DNA of 64,000 nucleotides from Microbacterium sp. (lineage in GTDB: Bacteria > Actinomycetota > Actinomycetes > Actinomycetales > Microbacteriaceae), in the NCBI GenBank assembly GCA_019510305.1, contig JAEKKN010000049.1:1-64000 (forward strand), written 5' to 3'. The translations under genes and the position numbers were made by a program. The notes beneath the pieces were generated by a model that had not been told where the DNA came from, made no database searches, and saw nothing but the letters and a program-made list of their open reading frames with translations. Positions 1 through 8,733 of the stretch are shown in pieces (within the stretch, counting starts at the first letter, position 1; each line of letters opens with the position of its first letter).

Positions 1-83
1 CCACCCCGGGGCCTTCTTTCATGCCCGGGAGGACAGGATCTTCACGTCAGCGTGGCAGACCCCTGCGATCGTCGGCTCAGAAT

Positions 84-124
84 ACGGATGTCGGCCCGGA
101 ACCTCGTTCCGAGCCGACATCCGT
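84..124. terminator. Hairpin downstream of the NCS2 permease gene
   Basis: A 12-bp arm acggatgtcggc (84-95) is repeated inverted as gccgacatccgt (113-124), with a further inner ggaac/gttcc pairing. It lies about 45 bases past the stop of the minus-strand permease gene. A third copy of the right arm follows at 131-142. There is no clear T-run, so termination is inferred from position and stem strength. Bases 1-83 show no convincing gene. Confidence 0.5.
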
Positions 125-169
125 GTTTCCGGCCGACATCCGTGTCATGGGTCGACCGACGTGCGAGGA

Positions 170-1591
170 TCAGGCGCCGAGCAGAGCCTCGATCGGTCCC
201 CGGGCGAAGAACAGCACGAACCCTGCGCCGACGACCCACAGCAGCGGGTGGATCGTCCTGGCCTTGCCCGACAGCGCGTTCACGACGATCCAGCTGACGA
301 AGCCCGCACCGATGCCGTTCGCGATCGAGTACGTCATCGGCATCACGGTGACTGTGAGGAACACGGGCAGCAGCACCCGGAAGTCGCTGAGATCGATGTT
401 CTTGATCTGCGACAGCATCATGGCGCCGACGAGCACGAGCGCCGCGGCGGCGACGGCGCTCGGCACGAGCGAGGTGAGCGGGGTGAAGAACATCGCGAGC
501 AGGAACAGCACGCCGGTGATCGTGGTCGCGAACCCGGTGCGCGCGCCCTCGCCGATGCCCGAGCCCGATTCGACGAACACGGTCGCGGAGGATGACGACG
601 TGCCTCCGCCGACGATCGCTCCGACGCCCTCGACGACCAGCGCCGACTTGATGCGGGGGAAGTCGCCCTTCTCGTCGGCGAGGTCCGCCTCTTTGGCGAG
701 CCCGGTCATGGTGCCCATGGCGTCGAAGAAGTTCGAGAACAGCAGGGTGAAGACGAACATCACGAGCGTCACTCCGCCGACCTTCGCGAAGTCGAAGCCG
801 AAGTCGACCTGGCCGATCAGGCTGAGGTCGGGAACGCTCACGATGCTGCCCGAGAAGGCGAAGCCCAGACCCTCGGACGGCCAGATCAGATTCGCGATCG
901 CGGCCAGCAAGGTCCCTCCGACGAGCGCGATGAGGATCGCGCCCTTCACCCGCAGGGCGATGAGCACGCCGCCGATCATCAGCGTGACGACGAACATCAG
1001 GGTCGTGAGGGATGCGACGGATCCGCCGATGCCGAGATCGACCGGGGGAGAGGCGCTCTTCGTCGACGTCACGAATCCCGCGTTCACGAAGCCGATGAAG
1101 GCGATGAACAGGCCGATTCCCACGGTGATCGCGAGCTTCAGCTGCACGGGGACCGCGTCGAAGATGAGCTTGCGCAGACCGGTCGCGGCGAGCAGCACGA
1201 TGATGACGCCGTTGATCATGACGAGCGCCATGGCTTCGGGCCAGGTGACGGAGCCGACCACGGTGAACGCGAGGAACGCGTTGATGCCGAGACCCGCTGC
1301 GAACGCGAACGGCAGGCGCGTCGTGAGGCCGAACAGGATCGTCATGACGCCGGCGGTGAGGGCTGTCGCCGCGGCGACGGCCCCGCCCGGCAGCACGTCG
1401 CCTGCGACATCGGGGGTCGACAGGATGATCGGGTTCAGGATCACGATGTAGGCCATGGTGACGAAGGTCACCACGCCACCGCGGATCTCGGTGCCGATCG
1501 TGGACCCGCGGCGGCTGATCTCGAAGAATCGATCCAGGGCGTTCACAGGCTCGGCAGTCGGTGCGGGAGCGGGGGACGGGGCAGTTGTCAT
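170..1591 (-). CDS. NCS2-family purine permease (AzgA type)
   Basis: A 473-residue polytopic membrane protein that probably imports adenine, guanine or hypoxanthine by proton symport. The N-terminal stretch RGGVVTFVTMAYIVILNP and the segment VFVESGSGIGEGARTG are typical of the AzgA branch of NCS2 (COG2252) rather than the UraA/xanthine branch. Hydrophobic segments run through almost the whole length, as expected for 12-14 helices, and the length matches the family. The start lies 92 bases from the divergent perM-like gene, so the two share an upstream region. Exact purine specificity cannot be read from the sequence. Confidence 0.88.
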   Translation of the reverse strand: MTTAPSPAPAPTAEPVNALDRFFEISRRGSTIGTEIRGGVVTFVTMAYIVILNPIILSTPDVAGDVLPGGAVAAATALTAGVMTILFGLTTRLPFAFAAGLGINAFLAFTVVGSVTWPEAMALVMINGVIIVLLAATGLRKLIFDAVPVQLKLAITVGIGLFIAFIGFVNAGFVTSTKSASPPVDLGIGGSVASLTTLMFVVTLMIGGVLIALRVKGAILIALVGGTLLAAIANLIWPSEGLGFAFSGSIVSVPDLSLIGQVDFGFDFAKVGGVTLVMFVFTLLFSNFFDAMGTMTGLAKEADLADEKGDFPRIKSALVVEGVGAIVGGGTSSSSATVFVESGSGIGEGARTGFATTITGVLFLLAMFFTPLTSLVPSAVAAAALVLVGAMMLSQIKNIDLSDFRVLLPVFLTVTVMPMTYSIANGIGAGFVSWIVVNALSGKARTIHPLLWVVGAGFVLFFARGPIEALLGA

Positions 1592-1683
1592 CGGGGGAAC
1601 CTCCGCAGGAGACGATATCGTGTCGCGCGTGCCGCGCGCGTCCCCAGGAAAGCCGCCGCCCCAGGTCGTAGTCTCGATTCGAT

Positions 1684-3036
1684 ATGCAACGCCTCCTCGT
1701 CGCGCTCCTCGCGGCCTTCGACGCCGCCATCGCGGCTGCGGTCGGACTCGCCGTGCTGCTCGCGCCCCTCACCCTGCTGTGGATGCTCGCCTTCGGCGTC
1801 ACGGCGGACTGGGGTGCGCTCTGGCCGCTCACCGGCACGCTCTGGCAGTTCGGCCACGGCGTCCCGATCGACATCTCTCTGCCGACCGAGACGCTCTCGG
1901 CGGTCGGCCTGGCGCCGGAAGCCGCCGTCTTCACACTCTCGGTGACCCCGCTCGCCTTCCTCGTGTTCACGCTGCTGTTCGCGGCGCGTTCGGGTGCCCG
2001 CGCTGCGCGCGCCGGGGCCTGGCTGCTCGGACCGCTCGTGGGAGCCGGGTCCTTCGCGCTGATCGCGGTCGGAATCGCGCTCACGTCCCGCATCGAGGCG
2101 GCACAGACCTCCCTGCCGCTCTCCATCGCGCTTCCCGCGGCGGTCTACCTCGTCGGATCCCTCTGCGGAGCGGTGCGCGTGGCCTGGGAGGACGGCGACG
2201 GCGGGCTCCTCGACCGCCTGCACGACGTGGTCGACGGCTGGGGCGACTGGGGCCCTGTGCCGGCGTCCGCTGTGCGTGGCGCGGCCGTCGCCCTCGTCGG
2301 AGTGATCGCGGTCTCCGCGGTCGCCGTCGCCGTGATGGTGGCGCTGCGCGCGGGTGAAGCAGTGGCCCTCTTCGAGGCGGCGCGCGTGGACGTACTGGGC
2401 GGCGCCATGATCACCCTGGGACATCTCGCGTACCTTCCCACGCTCATCGTGTGGGCGGCATCCTGGATCGCCGGTCCCGGCTTCGCGGTAGGCGCCGGCA
2501 CCGCCGTCTCACCGGCGGGAACTCAATTGGGCGTCGTGCCTGGGCTTCCTGTGTTCGGACTTCTGCCGGAACACGCCTCGATCTGGATGCTGATCGTCGT
2601 GCTCCTGCCCATCGCAGCCGGAGCGTCCGCCGGCTGGACCGTCCGTTCGCGGCTGGTCTGGGAAGGCACACCGCTCGGCGTCGCCGCCCGTGCCGTGATC
2701 GCACTCGGCATCGGCGTGCTCACAGCGGCGGTGGCCGCGATCGCCGCCGTCTTCGTTAGCGGATCGATCGGCCCGGGCCGGTTGGCGGATGCCGGACCCT
2801 CCGTCCTGCCGTTCGCTCTCGCTCTCGGCGGGGAGGTCCTGCTCGGGGCCGCGATCCTGCTGCTGTCTCCTCGGCATCGCGACGAACTGGCGGAGGAGCG
2901 CACCGACCGCTGGATCGCCGAGATGGCGGCATCCGATCTCCCGCTGATCGATGCACCTGCGGCCTTCCCCACAGGTGGGGACACGAATGACACGGCACCG
3001 CTCGAAGACCTTCCGCCGCGGGGCCGTGGCGCCTGA
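1684..3036 (+). CDS. perM: DUF6350 membrane protein, PerM-like cell-division protein
   Basis: A 450-residue, strongly hydrophobic protein with many predicted helices and a short hydrophilic tail. Its place directly before purN and purH is the same as that of PerM (Rv0955) in Mycobacterium tuberculosis, where it supports division under stress. The symbol rests mainly on this synteny and the topology. No Shine-Dalgarno precedes the ATG, but tagtct lies about 10 bases upstream, so a leaderless transcript is possible. The purN start follows 43 bases after the stop and has its own promoter-like box. Confidence 0.7.
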   Translation: MQRLLVALLAAFDAAIAAAVGLAVLLAPLTLLWMLAFGVTADWGALWPLTGTLWQFGHGVPIDISLPTETLSAVGLAPEAAVFTLSVTPLAFLVFTLLFAARSGARAARAGAWLLGPLVGAGSFALIAVGIALTSRIEAAQTSLPLSIALPAAVYLVGSLCGAVRVAWEDGDGGLLDRLHDVVDGWGDWGPVPASAVRGAAVALVGVIAVSAVAVAVMVALRAGEAVALFEAARVDVLGGAMITLGHLAYLPTLIVWAASWIAGPGFAVGAGTAVSPAGTQLGVVPGLPVFGLLPEHASIWMLIVVLLPIAAGASAGWTVRSRLVWEGTPLGVAARAVIALGIGVLTAAVAAIAAVFVSGSIGPGRLADAGPSVLPFALALGGEVLLGAAILLLSPRHRDELAEERTDRWIAEMAASDLPLIDAPAAFPTGGDTNDTAPLEDLPPRGRGA

Positions 3037-3067
3037 CATGCGGCTCAGGTCGGCCGTTCCTCCCCGG

Positions 3068-3080
3068 TAGACTGGGCGCG
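3068..3080 (+). promoter_or_regulatory. Leaderless promoter of purN
   Basis: TAGACT at 3068-3073 is followed after six bases by the GTG start of purN at 3080, with no Shine-Dalgarno between. A -10 box 6-7 bases before the start codon is the standard actinobacterial leaderless arrangement, so transcription probably begins on the start codon itself. No convincing -35 box is visible. Confidence 0.6.
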
Positions 3081-3667
3081 TGCTCACGGTCGCCGTTCTC
3101 ATCTCGGGCACCGGCTCGAATCTTCGTGCCCTCCTCGAGGCAGCTCGCCATCCCGATTTCCCCGCGCGGGTCGTCGTGGTCGGCGCCGACCGCGACGCGG
3201 ACGGCCTCGCGCATGCCGAGGAGTTCGGAATCCCGAGCTTCACAGTGCCGTGGCATCTGCACGAGAGCCGCGAGACGTGGGGCGAAGAGGTGAGCGCGCA
3301 GCTCGCCGTCTGGAAGCCCGACCTCGTCGTGCTCAGCGGTCTCATGCGGCTGCTGCCGCCGGCGCTCGTCGCGGAGTACTCGCCGCGGCTCATCAACACC
3401 CACCCCGCGTACCTTCCCGAGTTCCCCGGAGCACACGGCGTTCGCGACGCGCTCGCCGCGGGCGCGTCGCAGACCGGCGCCAGCGTGATCGTGGTCGACG
3501 ACGGCGTCGACACCGGGCCGGTTCTCGCGCAGGAGCGGGTGCCGATCGTCGAGGGCGACACCGAGCACAGCCTGCACGACCGCATCAAGCCCGTCGAACG
3601 CCGTCTGCTCATCGACGTGGTGCGCCGCATCGCGACCGGCGAGCTCGAGCTGTCCGCCGCATCCTGA
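3080..3667 (+). CDS. purN: Phosphoribosylglycinamide formyltransferase
   Basis: Transfers the formyl group of 10-formyl-THF to GAR in the third step of de novo purine synthesis, in the cytoplasm. The 195-residue protein has the N-terminal phosphate-binding stretch [14 protein letters not shown]. The catalytic triad appears as Asn106 and His108 in INTHPAYLP and Asp144 in DDGVDTGP, at the numbers known for the E. coli enzyme. It starts with GTG directly behind a -10 box and is followed 28 bases later by purH, giving a two-gene purine unit. 10-formyl-THF would be supplied by the glyA/folD unit further right. Confidence 0.97.
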   Translation: MLTVAVLISGTGSNLRALLEAARHPDFPARVVVVGADRDADGLAHAEEFGIPSFTVPWHLHESRETWGEEVSAQLAVWKPDLVVLSGLMRLLPPALVAEYSPRLINTHPAYLPEFPGAHGVRDALAAGASQTGASVIVVDDGVDTGPVLAQERVPIVEGDTEHSLHDRIKPVERRLLIDVVRRIATGELELSAAS

Positions 3668-3695
3668 ACCAAACCCCGCCACGAAGGAGCCCACC

Positions 3696-5303
3696 ATGGC
3701 CGGCCCCCGCCACGACCCCTCCCTGTACCGCGATCGCGACTCGGTCCCCGTCCGTCGCGCGCTCGTCTCGGTGAGCGACAAGACCGGCCTGCTCGAACTC
3801 GCCGCAGCCCTCGCCGACGCCGGGGCGGAGATCGTCTCGACGGGGTCGACCGCGGCCACCATCCGCGACGCAGGCTTCGCCGTCACCGACGTCGCGACCG
3901 TGACGGGCGTCGCCGAGATGCTCGACGGTCGTGTGAAGACCCTGCACCCGAAGATCCACGGCGGTCTGCTGGCCGACCTGCGGCTCGAGGACCACGAGGG
4001 CCAGCTCGAGCACCTCGGCATCGAGCCGTTCGAGCTCGTCGTCGTGAACCTGTACCCCTTCGTCGAGACGGTCGCCTCGGGCGCCCTCGGAGACGATGTC
4101 GTCGAGCAGATCGACATCGGTGGCCCCGCCATGGTGCGCGCTGCCGCGAAGAACCACGCGAACGTGGCGATCGTCGTCTCTCCCGAGTCCTACCCGTCGA
4201 TCATCAGCGCCGTGCGCGAGGGCGGGACCACGCTGTCGCAGCGCCGTGAACTGGCAGCCCGCGCATTCGCGCACACCGCAGCCTACGACGCGGCCGTCGC
4301 GTCGTGGTTCGCCGAGGGCACCCTGATCGACGAGGGCGATCTGCCCGCGCATCTCACCATCCAGGCCGAGCGTCTTGCCACGCTGCGCTACGGCGAGAAC
4401 TCCCACCAGCGCGGCGCGATCTACACGCGCGCCGGCGGGCACGGCATCGCTCAGGCCACGCAGCTGCAGGGCAAGGAGATGTCGTACAACAACTACGTCG
4501 ACGCCGACGCCGCCCTGCGTGCCGCCTACGACATGGTGCTGCCGGCCGTCGCGATCATCAAGCACGCGAACCCGTGCGGCATCGCGACGACGGCGCCGAA
4601 CGCACTCGACCCGATCGCCAGCGCTCACCTGCGCGCGCACGAGTGCGACCCGGTGTCGGCGTACGGCGGCGTGATCGCCGCGAACGGCACGGTCACGCTC
4701 AAGATGGCTGAGAACCTCAAGGACATCTTCACCGAGGTCATCGTCGCCCCCGCCTTCGAGCCGGCGGCGCTCGAGGTCTTCAAGGCCAAGAAGAACCTGC
4801 GTCTGCTGCAGTTGCCCGAGGACTGGCAGCAGGAGCGGATGGACGTGCGCCTGGTCTCGGGCGGACTGCTGCTGCAGGATGCCGACCGCTTCCCCGACGA
4901 CATCGAATCCGTCGCGAAGAACTGGGAGCTCGTCTCGGGCGACCGCCCCAGCGAGGAGGAGATGACGAACCTCATCTTCGCCTGGAAGGCCTGCCGCGCC
5001 GTGAAGTCGAACGCCATCGTGCTCGCGAAGGACAACGCGACGGTCGGCGTCGGCATGGGCCAGGTCAATCGTGTCGACTCGTGCCGCCTCGCCGTGGAGC
5101 GCGCCGGAGAGCGGGCGACCGGATCGGTCGCGGCATCCGACGCCTTCTTCCCGTTCGCGGACGGCGCCCAGGTTCTCATCGACGCCGGCGTCAAGGCGAT
5201 CGTGCAGCCCGGAGGGTCGGTGCGAGACGAGGAAGTGGTGGATGCTGCGCGTAAGGCGGGCGTCACCATGTTCTTCACCGGAGAGCGCCACTTCTTCCAC
5301 TGA
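3696..5303 (+). CDS. purH: Bifunctional AICAR formyltransferase / IMP cyclohydrolase
   Basis: Catalyses the last two steps of IMP synthesis. The 535-residue length is normal. An N-terminal MGS-like cyclohydrolase domain (about residues 15-150) includes KTGLLELA and [15 protein letters not shown]. The C-terminal AICAR transformylase domain carries the hallmark KHANPCGIA and ends in [12 protein letters not shown] and [12 protein letters not shown] good Shine-Dalgarno (gaaggag) precedes the ATG, and it is probably co-transcribed with purN. Nothing odd was seen. Confidence 0.97.
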   Translation: MAGPRHDPSLYRDRDSVPVRRALVSVSDKTGLLELAAALADAGAEIVSTGSTAATIRDAGFAVTDVATVTGVAEMLDGRVKTLHPKIHGGLLADLRLEDHEGQLEHLGIEPFELVVVNLYPFVETVASGALGDDVVEQIDIGGPAMVRAAAKNHANVAIVVSPESYPSIISAVREGGTTLSQRRELAARAFAHTAAYDAAVASWFAEGTLIDEGDLPAHLTIQAERLATLRYGENSHQRGAIYTRAGGHGIAQATQLQGKEMSYNNYVDADAALRAAYDMVLPAVAIIKHANPCGIATTAPNALDPIASAHLRAHECDPVSAYGGVIAANGTVTLKMAENLKDIFTEVIVAPAFEPAALEVFKAKKNLRLLQLPEDWQQERMDVRLVSGGLLLQDADRFPDDIESVAKNWELVSGDRPSEEEMTNLIFAWKACRAVKSNAIVLAKDNATVGVGMGQVNRVDSCRLAVERAGERATGSVAASDAFFPFADGAQVLIDAGVKAIVQPGGSVRDEEVVDAARKAGVTMFFTGERHFFH

Positions 5304-5349
5304 GTTCGCCGCGCCTCGGCCATTCGCATCATGCCTCGCCACGGATACC

Positions 5350-5355
5350 TATACT
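5350..5355 (+). promoter_or_regulatory. Probable -10 box for the methyltransferase gene
   Basis: TATACT lies 31 bases before the ATG at 5386. A purine-rich gagcgaagg near the start could act as the ribosome site. No clear -35 element is visible. The box suggests the gene is transcribed separately from purH. Confidence 0.4.
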
Positions 5356-5385
5356 TGACGGAATCTGGGGCGATGGAGCGAAGGC

Positions 5386-6306
5386 ATGACGCGGACGAGT
5401 GTGGGGCCGGGCGATGATACGCCTGTGGCCTCGTGGTTGAGCCCTACGGCGTACTGGCTGCCGACGCATCTCGTTGACTCGGCGTGGCTGACCCACGGAT
5501 CATTCGCAGCCTGGATCATCGACGTGCTTCGTCCGCGTGATGTCGTGGAGCTCGGCACGCACAACGGATTCTCGTGCTTCGCCTTCGCCGAGGCGGCCCA
5601 GCGCCTCGGGCACTCGCTCACGATCAACGCCCTCGACAGCTGGGAGGGCGACGATCAGGCGGGGTTCTACGGGGATGCCGTGTACGAGTCGGTCCGCGAC
5701 ATCGCGGCTCGAGACTACAGCTCGTCGGTCGTCCTGCATCGTGGATACTTCACGAACACACGTGCTGATTTCTCACCGGCATCCGTCGATCTCCTTCACA
5801 TCGACGGACGTCATGGTTACGACGATGCTCGCGAGGACTACGAGCAGTGGCGTGACACGGTGCGCGACGGGGGAGTGATCCTCTTTCACGACATCGCGGA
5901 GCGCAGCGAGGGCTTCGGCGTCTGGCGCCTCTGGAACGAAGTCGCTGAACCGGGGCGCTCCTTCGCCTTCGAGCACGGCCATGGGCTGGGGGTGCTCGCG
6001 GTCGGCGACGTCGCGCGAGCGCCGCTTCGCGTGCTGTTCGAGGCGGATGAGGTGGTCGCGAGCCGTATCCGTGCGGATTTCGAGCGGTTGGGCGGGGTCA
6101 TCGCCGATCTGGCGCGTATTCCGCATTTCGAGGCCGAGGTCCGTTCGCTGCACGAGGTCGTGGACGTGCTGCAGGCGGAGAGGGCGCGTTTGACGCAAGA
6201 GATCGTCGCCCGCGACGCGCTCGTCGAGTCCGTGCGCAACAGCTCGAGCTGGACGCTCACGGCCCCGCTGCGCGCCATGGGCCGCCTGCTCCGGCGCCGC
6301 CGCTGA
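5386..6306 (+). CDS. Class I SAM-dependent methyltransferase with C-terminal coiled coil
   Basis: A 306-residue protein. Residues about 45-190 form a Methyltransf_24-type Rossmann fold: [17 protein letters not shown] is the SAM-binding glycine loop, [20 protein letters not shown] a later core motif, and GGVILFHDI the following strand. Residues about 220-285 are charged and heptad-like, suggesting a coiled coil. The end [19 protein letters not shown] resembles the S-W-x-x-T-x-PLR tails of cell-surface glycan and rhamnan-type biosynthesis proteins. It may methylate a surface sugar, but the substrate is unknown. It stands alone between purH and the DNA-repair genes. Confidence 0.75.
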   Translation: MTRTSVGPGDDTPVASWLSPTAYWLPTHLVDSAWLTHGSFAAWIIDVLRPRDVVELGTHNGFSCFAFAEAAQRLGHSLTINALDSWEGDDQAGFYGDAVYESVRDIAARDYSSSVVLHRGYFTNTRADFSPASVDLLHIDGRHGYDDAREDYEQWRDTVRDGGVILFHDIAERSEGFGVWRLWNEVAEPGRSFAFEHGHGLGVLAVGDVARAPLRVLFEADEVVASRIRADFERLGGVIADLARIPHFEAEVRSLHEVVDVLQAERARLTQEIVARDALVESVRNSSSWTLTAPLRAMGRLLRRRR

Positions 6307-6391
6307 GTCCGGCGACAGCGAATGGATTCGCGGTCACAGCCGTGTCCGATTTCCGCCAGCCGGTGTCGGCGCCGGGTGGCAGAGTGGAGTC

Positions 6392-7918
6392 ATGAGCTTC
6401 CCCGTGATCGACTTCGACGAGCGCTATCGCGCGATCAGCGCGCGCGACACCCGCTTCGACGGGCAGTTCGTCACCGCCGTCCGCTCGACCAGGATCTATT
6501 GCCGGCCGAGCTGCCCCGCTCGCACGCCCAAGCCAGAGAACGTCACGTTCTTCCCGACCAGCGCGGCCGCGCACGAGGCCGGGTACCGCGCGTGCAAGCG
6601 GTGTCTTCCGGAAGCGGCGCCCGGCTCGCCTGCGTGGGATCTGCGCAGCGACACCGCGGCGCGAGCGATGCGATTGATCGCGAACGGCGTCGTCGAGCGT
6701 GAAGGCGTACCGGGCCTGGCCGCGCGGCTCGGGTATTCGAGCAGGCACCTGACCCGGCTTCTCACCGCTGAGCTGGGCGCGGGTCCGCTCGCCCTCGCCA
6801 GAGCGCACCGCGCGCACACGGCCCGGATGCTCCTGGTCGGCACCGACCTGGCCGTCTCCGATGTGGCGTTCTCGGCAGGATTCTCCAGCATCCGCCAGTG
6901 CAACGACACGGTCCGTGAGGTCTTCGGCATGGCCCCCGGCGAGCTGAGGCTGCGTCGTTCCTCGACCGGCGCGGGGGCCCGAGGCCCCGCGCCGGTCGTC
7001 CCGGGGACGATCGATCTGGTGCTGCCGTACCGGGGCCCGCTCGACGCCGACGGGATCTTCGCGTGGATGGCGGCGCGCGCCGTGCCCGGCGTGGAGCAAG
7101 CCACGACGACGTCGTTCTCGCGTCATCTGCGGATGCCCGGGGGGCCTGTATGGTTCGAGGTGAGCCAGGACGCCGCGTCGCGCCTGCATCTGCGCGCCAC
7201 CGTCACCGCCCTCGGCGACCTCGCCCCGCTCGTGGCGATCGTTCGGCGCATCTTCGATCTCGACGCCGATCCGCTCGCGATCGACGCCGCGCTGAGCACG
7301 CACCCGGAACTCGTCCCTCTCGTGGCCAAGACTCCCGGCATCCGCGTACCCGGCTCCGCCGACCCGCATGAGATGCTCATCCGCGCGATGGTCGGACAGC
7401 AGATCACCGTGGTGGCCGCGCGCACGGCGTTGACCTCGCTCACCGAGGCGCTGGGGGAGCGCCTCGCCGTGCCCCCGCACCTCGGAGAGGGCCTCTCCGA
7501 CGGCGGCCTGCTGTTCCCGACGATGTCAGCCATCGCCGAGCGCGGGGCCGAGGTGCTCCGGGGGCCGGCGGCGCGCATCCGGGCCATCACCGGCGCCGCC
7601 GCGGCGCTCGCCGACGGGTCGCTGACGCTCACGGTCGGCGATGACGGCATGGCGCAGCGCGAAGCTCTGCTCGCCATGCCCGGCATCGGTCCGTGGACGG
7701 CCGACTACGTGCGCATGCGCGTGCTCGGAGACCCCGACATCCTGCTCCCGGGCGACGTGGCGCTGCGTGCGGGAGCGGCGGCATCCGGTCTACCAGGCGA
7801 CGCACGGCCTCTCACCGAATGGGCCACGCGCACGGCGCCCTGGCGCAGTTATCTCAGCGCCCATCTGTGGCGCGCCGCGCCCCTCCGGCCCGCACGAACC
7901 ACGAAGGAGAAATCATGA
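6392..7918 (+). CDS. Ada-type regulator fused to AlkA DNA-3-methyladenine glycosylase
   Basis: A 508-residue three-part protein for alkylation damage. Residues 1-75 are the Ada zinc domain with four cysteines (Cys37, Cys41, Cys68, Cys71), which in Ada accepts methyl groups from phosphotriesters. About 80-190 is an AraC-type helix-turn-helix domain. About 200-500 is AlkA, with helix-hairpin-helix [15 protein letters not shown] and the catalytic Asp near residue 455 in LLPGDVALR. It probably senses methylation, activates its own unit and removes 3-methyladenine. The O6-methylguanine acceptor domain of Ada is absent, but the next gene, overlapping by 4 bases, supplies it. Confidence 0.93.
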   Translation: MSFPVIDFDERYRAISARDTRFDGQFVTAVRSTRIYCRPSCPARTPKPENVTFFPTSAAAHEAGYRACKRCLPEAAPGSPAWDLRSDTAARAMRLIANGVVEREGVPGLAARLGYSSRHLTRLLTAELGAGPLALARAHRAHTARMLLVGTDLAVSDVAFSAGFSSIRQCNDTVREVFGMAPGELRLRRSSTGAGARGPAPVVPGTIDLVLPYRGPLDADGIFAWMAARAVPGVEQATTTSFSRHLRMPGGPVWFEVSQDAASRLHLRATVTALGDLAPLVAIVRRIFDLDADPLAIDAALSTHPELVPLVAKTPGIRVPGSADPHEMLIRAMVGQQITVVAARTALTSLTEALGERLAVPPHLGEGLSDGGLLFPTMSAIAERGAEVLRGPAARIRAITGAAAALADGSLTLTVGDDGMAQREALLAMPGIGPWTADYVRMRVLGDPDILLPGDVALRAGAAASGLPGDARPLTEWATRTAPWRSYLSAHLWRAAPLRPARTTKEKS

Positions 7919-8412
7919 CCGCGATCATCCAGACCATCGACACCGCAGACGGCGCCTTCACGATCCTCGCCGACGACCGTCAGCGGGTGCTGGCCTCCGG
8001 ATGGACCGACGACCACGAGGCGATCCTGAACCGCCTCGCCGTCGGGCGACGGCCCGAGTCGGTCGTCGAGGGGCAGACGGATGCCGCGGCATCCGTCCTG
8101 GCCTACTACGCCGGAGAGCTCTCGGCCATCGACGACGTCGCCGTGGCGCAGACCGGCACGGCGCTGCAGCTCTCGGGCTGGGCGGCGCTGCGCCGCATCG
8201 AACCGGGGGAACCGCTCACCTACACGTCGTTCGCGGCGCGGCTCGACAACCCGAGGGCGGTGCGGGCGGCCGCCTCAATCTGCGCTCGCAACGCACCGGC
8301 CCTGTTCGTGCCGTGCCACCGCGTGCTCCGCACCGACGGCACTCTCGGCGGCTTCGCCTGGGGGCTCGGCGTCAAGGAGAGCCTGTTGGCACGGGAGGCC
8401 GCGCCGGTGTGA
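7915..8412 (+). CDS. ogt: Methylated-DNA--protein-cysteine methyltransferase
   Basis: A 165-residue suicide repair protein that moves the methyl group of O6-methylguanine to its own cysteine. The active-site motif PCHRVLR is present, followed by [19 protein letters not shown] as in Ogt/MGMT proteins. The ATG at 7915 overlaps the stop of the Ada-AlkA gene (ATGA) and has gaaggag upstream, so translation is coupled. The longer upstream reading in this frame is the antisense-like shadow of alkA and was discarded. The unit ends at a strong hairpin at 8429-8465. Confidence 0.96.
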   Translation: MTAIIQTIDTADGAFTILADDRQRVLASGWTDDHEAILNRLAVGRRPESVVEGQTDAAASVLAYYAGELSAIDDVAVAQTGTALQLSGWAALRRIEPGEPLTYTSFAARLDNPRAVRAAASICARNAPALFVPCHRVLRTDGTLGGFAWGLGVKESLLAREAAPV

Positions 8413-8428
8413 GCCGGTCTCTCGACGA

Positions 8429-8465
8429 GACAAGAAGCGGATGCCCGTGGCATCCGCTTCTTGTC
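8429..8465 (+). terminator. Strong 17-bp hairpin after ogt
   Basis: A perfect 17-bp inverted repeat, 8429-8445 and 8449-8465, with a 3-base cgt loop, starts 16 bases after the ogt stop. Its core is GGATGCC/GGCATCC, the same core as the isocitrate dehydrogenase terminator at 23002-23036. The following bases (gttcg) lack a real T-run, as is common in high-GC actinobacteria. Confidence 0.75.
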
Positions 8466-8563
8466 GTTCGGGAATTCCTCTTGCCTTCAGCTGGTTCACA
8501 GGAATAGGCTGGAGGGCTGTCGCGCCGACCGGTCGACACCACCGAGCCCCTGAGGAGGACACC

Positions 8564-8632
8564 ATGACCACGATCGCCACCGCGCGGATCGCAGCTCTCG
8601 GCTCGACCCCGGCGCTCCCGCTCTTCTTCTAG
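8564..8632 (+). CDS. 22-residue leader peptide upstream of the ABC exporter genes
   Basis: A short open frame with an excellent ribosome site (gaggaggac at 8552-8560) and an ATG at 8564. It ends PALPLFF followed by TAG at 8630-8632. The codons show the local GC3 pattern. It is 101 bases before the first exporter gene. Its stop codon overlaps the first arm of an RNA hairpin (8631-8636), so a ribosome finishing or stalling on it would change the fold downstream. The arrangement resembles BmrB-BmrCD of Bacillus subtilis, where leader translation gates a heterodimeric drug exporter. Whether this peptide is an antibiotic-responsive arrest sequence is inference. Confidence 0.65.
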   Translation: MTTIATARIAALGSTPALPLFF

Positions 8633-8676
8633 AGCCACCCGCCTCATCCGCATCGGATGCCGGGCTCTCAGAGCCC
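8631..8676 (+). promoter_or_regulatory. Mutually exclusive hairpins: putative ribosome-mediated attenuator
   Basis: Arm 1 agagcc (8631-8636) overlaps the leader stop codon. Arm 2 gggctct (8662-8668) can pair with arm 1, enclosing a small hairpin (catccg 8645-8650 with cggatg 8654-8659). Alternatively it pairs with arm 3 gagccc (8671-8676) around a tca loop. The two folds exclude each other, which is the logic of an attenuator. No T-run follows the second hairpin, so control could act by factor-dependent termination or on translation. Confidence 0.55.
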
Positions 8677-8733
8677 GCTCTCGCATCCGCCTCGTTCAGC
8701 AACCGCTTTCCATACGAAACTCGTCTGAGAGAC

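Noticed and set aside
42..2126. 694-codon open frame on the minus strand opposite the NCS2 permease and perM
   Set aside because: Arg/Asp/His-rich composition typical of an out-of-frame reading of GC-rich genes; the permease in another frame has clear family motifs.
8413..8733. Small antisense frames in the ogt-ABC gap
   Set aside because: They span the terminator stem and the leader; only the 8564-8632 frame has a ribosome site and a sensible position.
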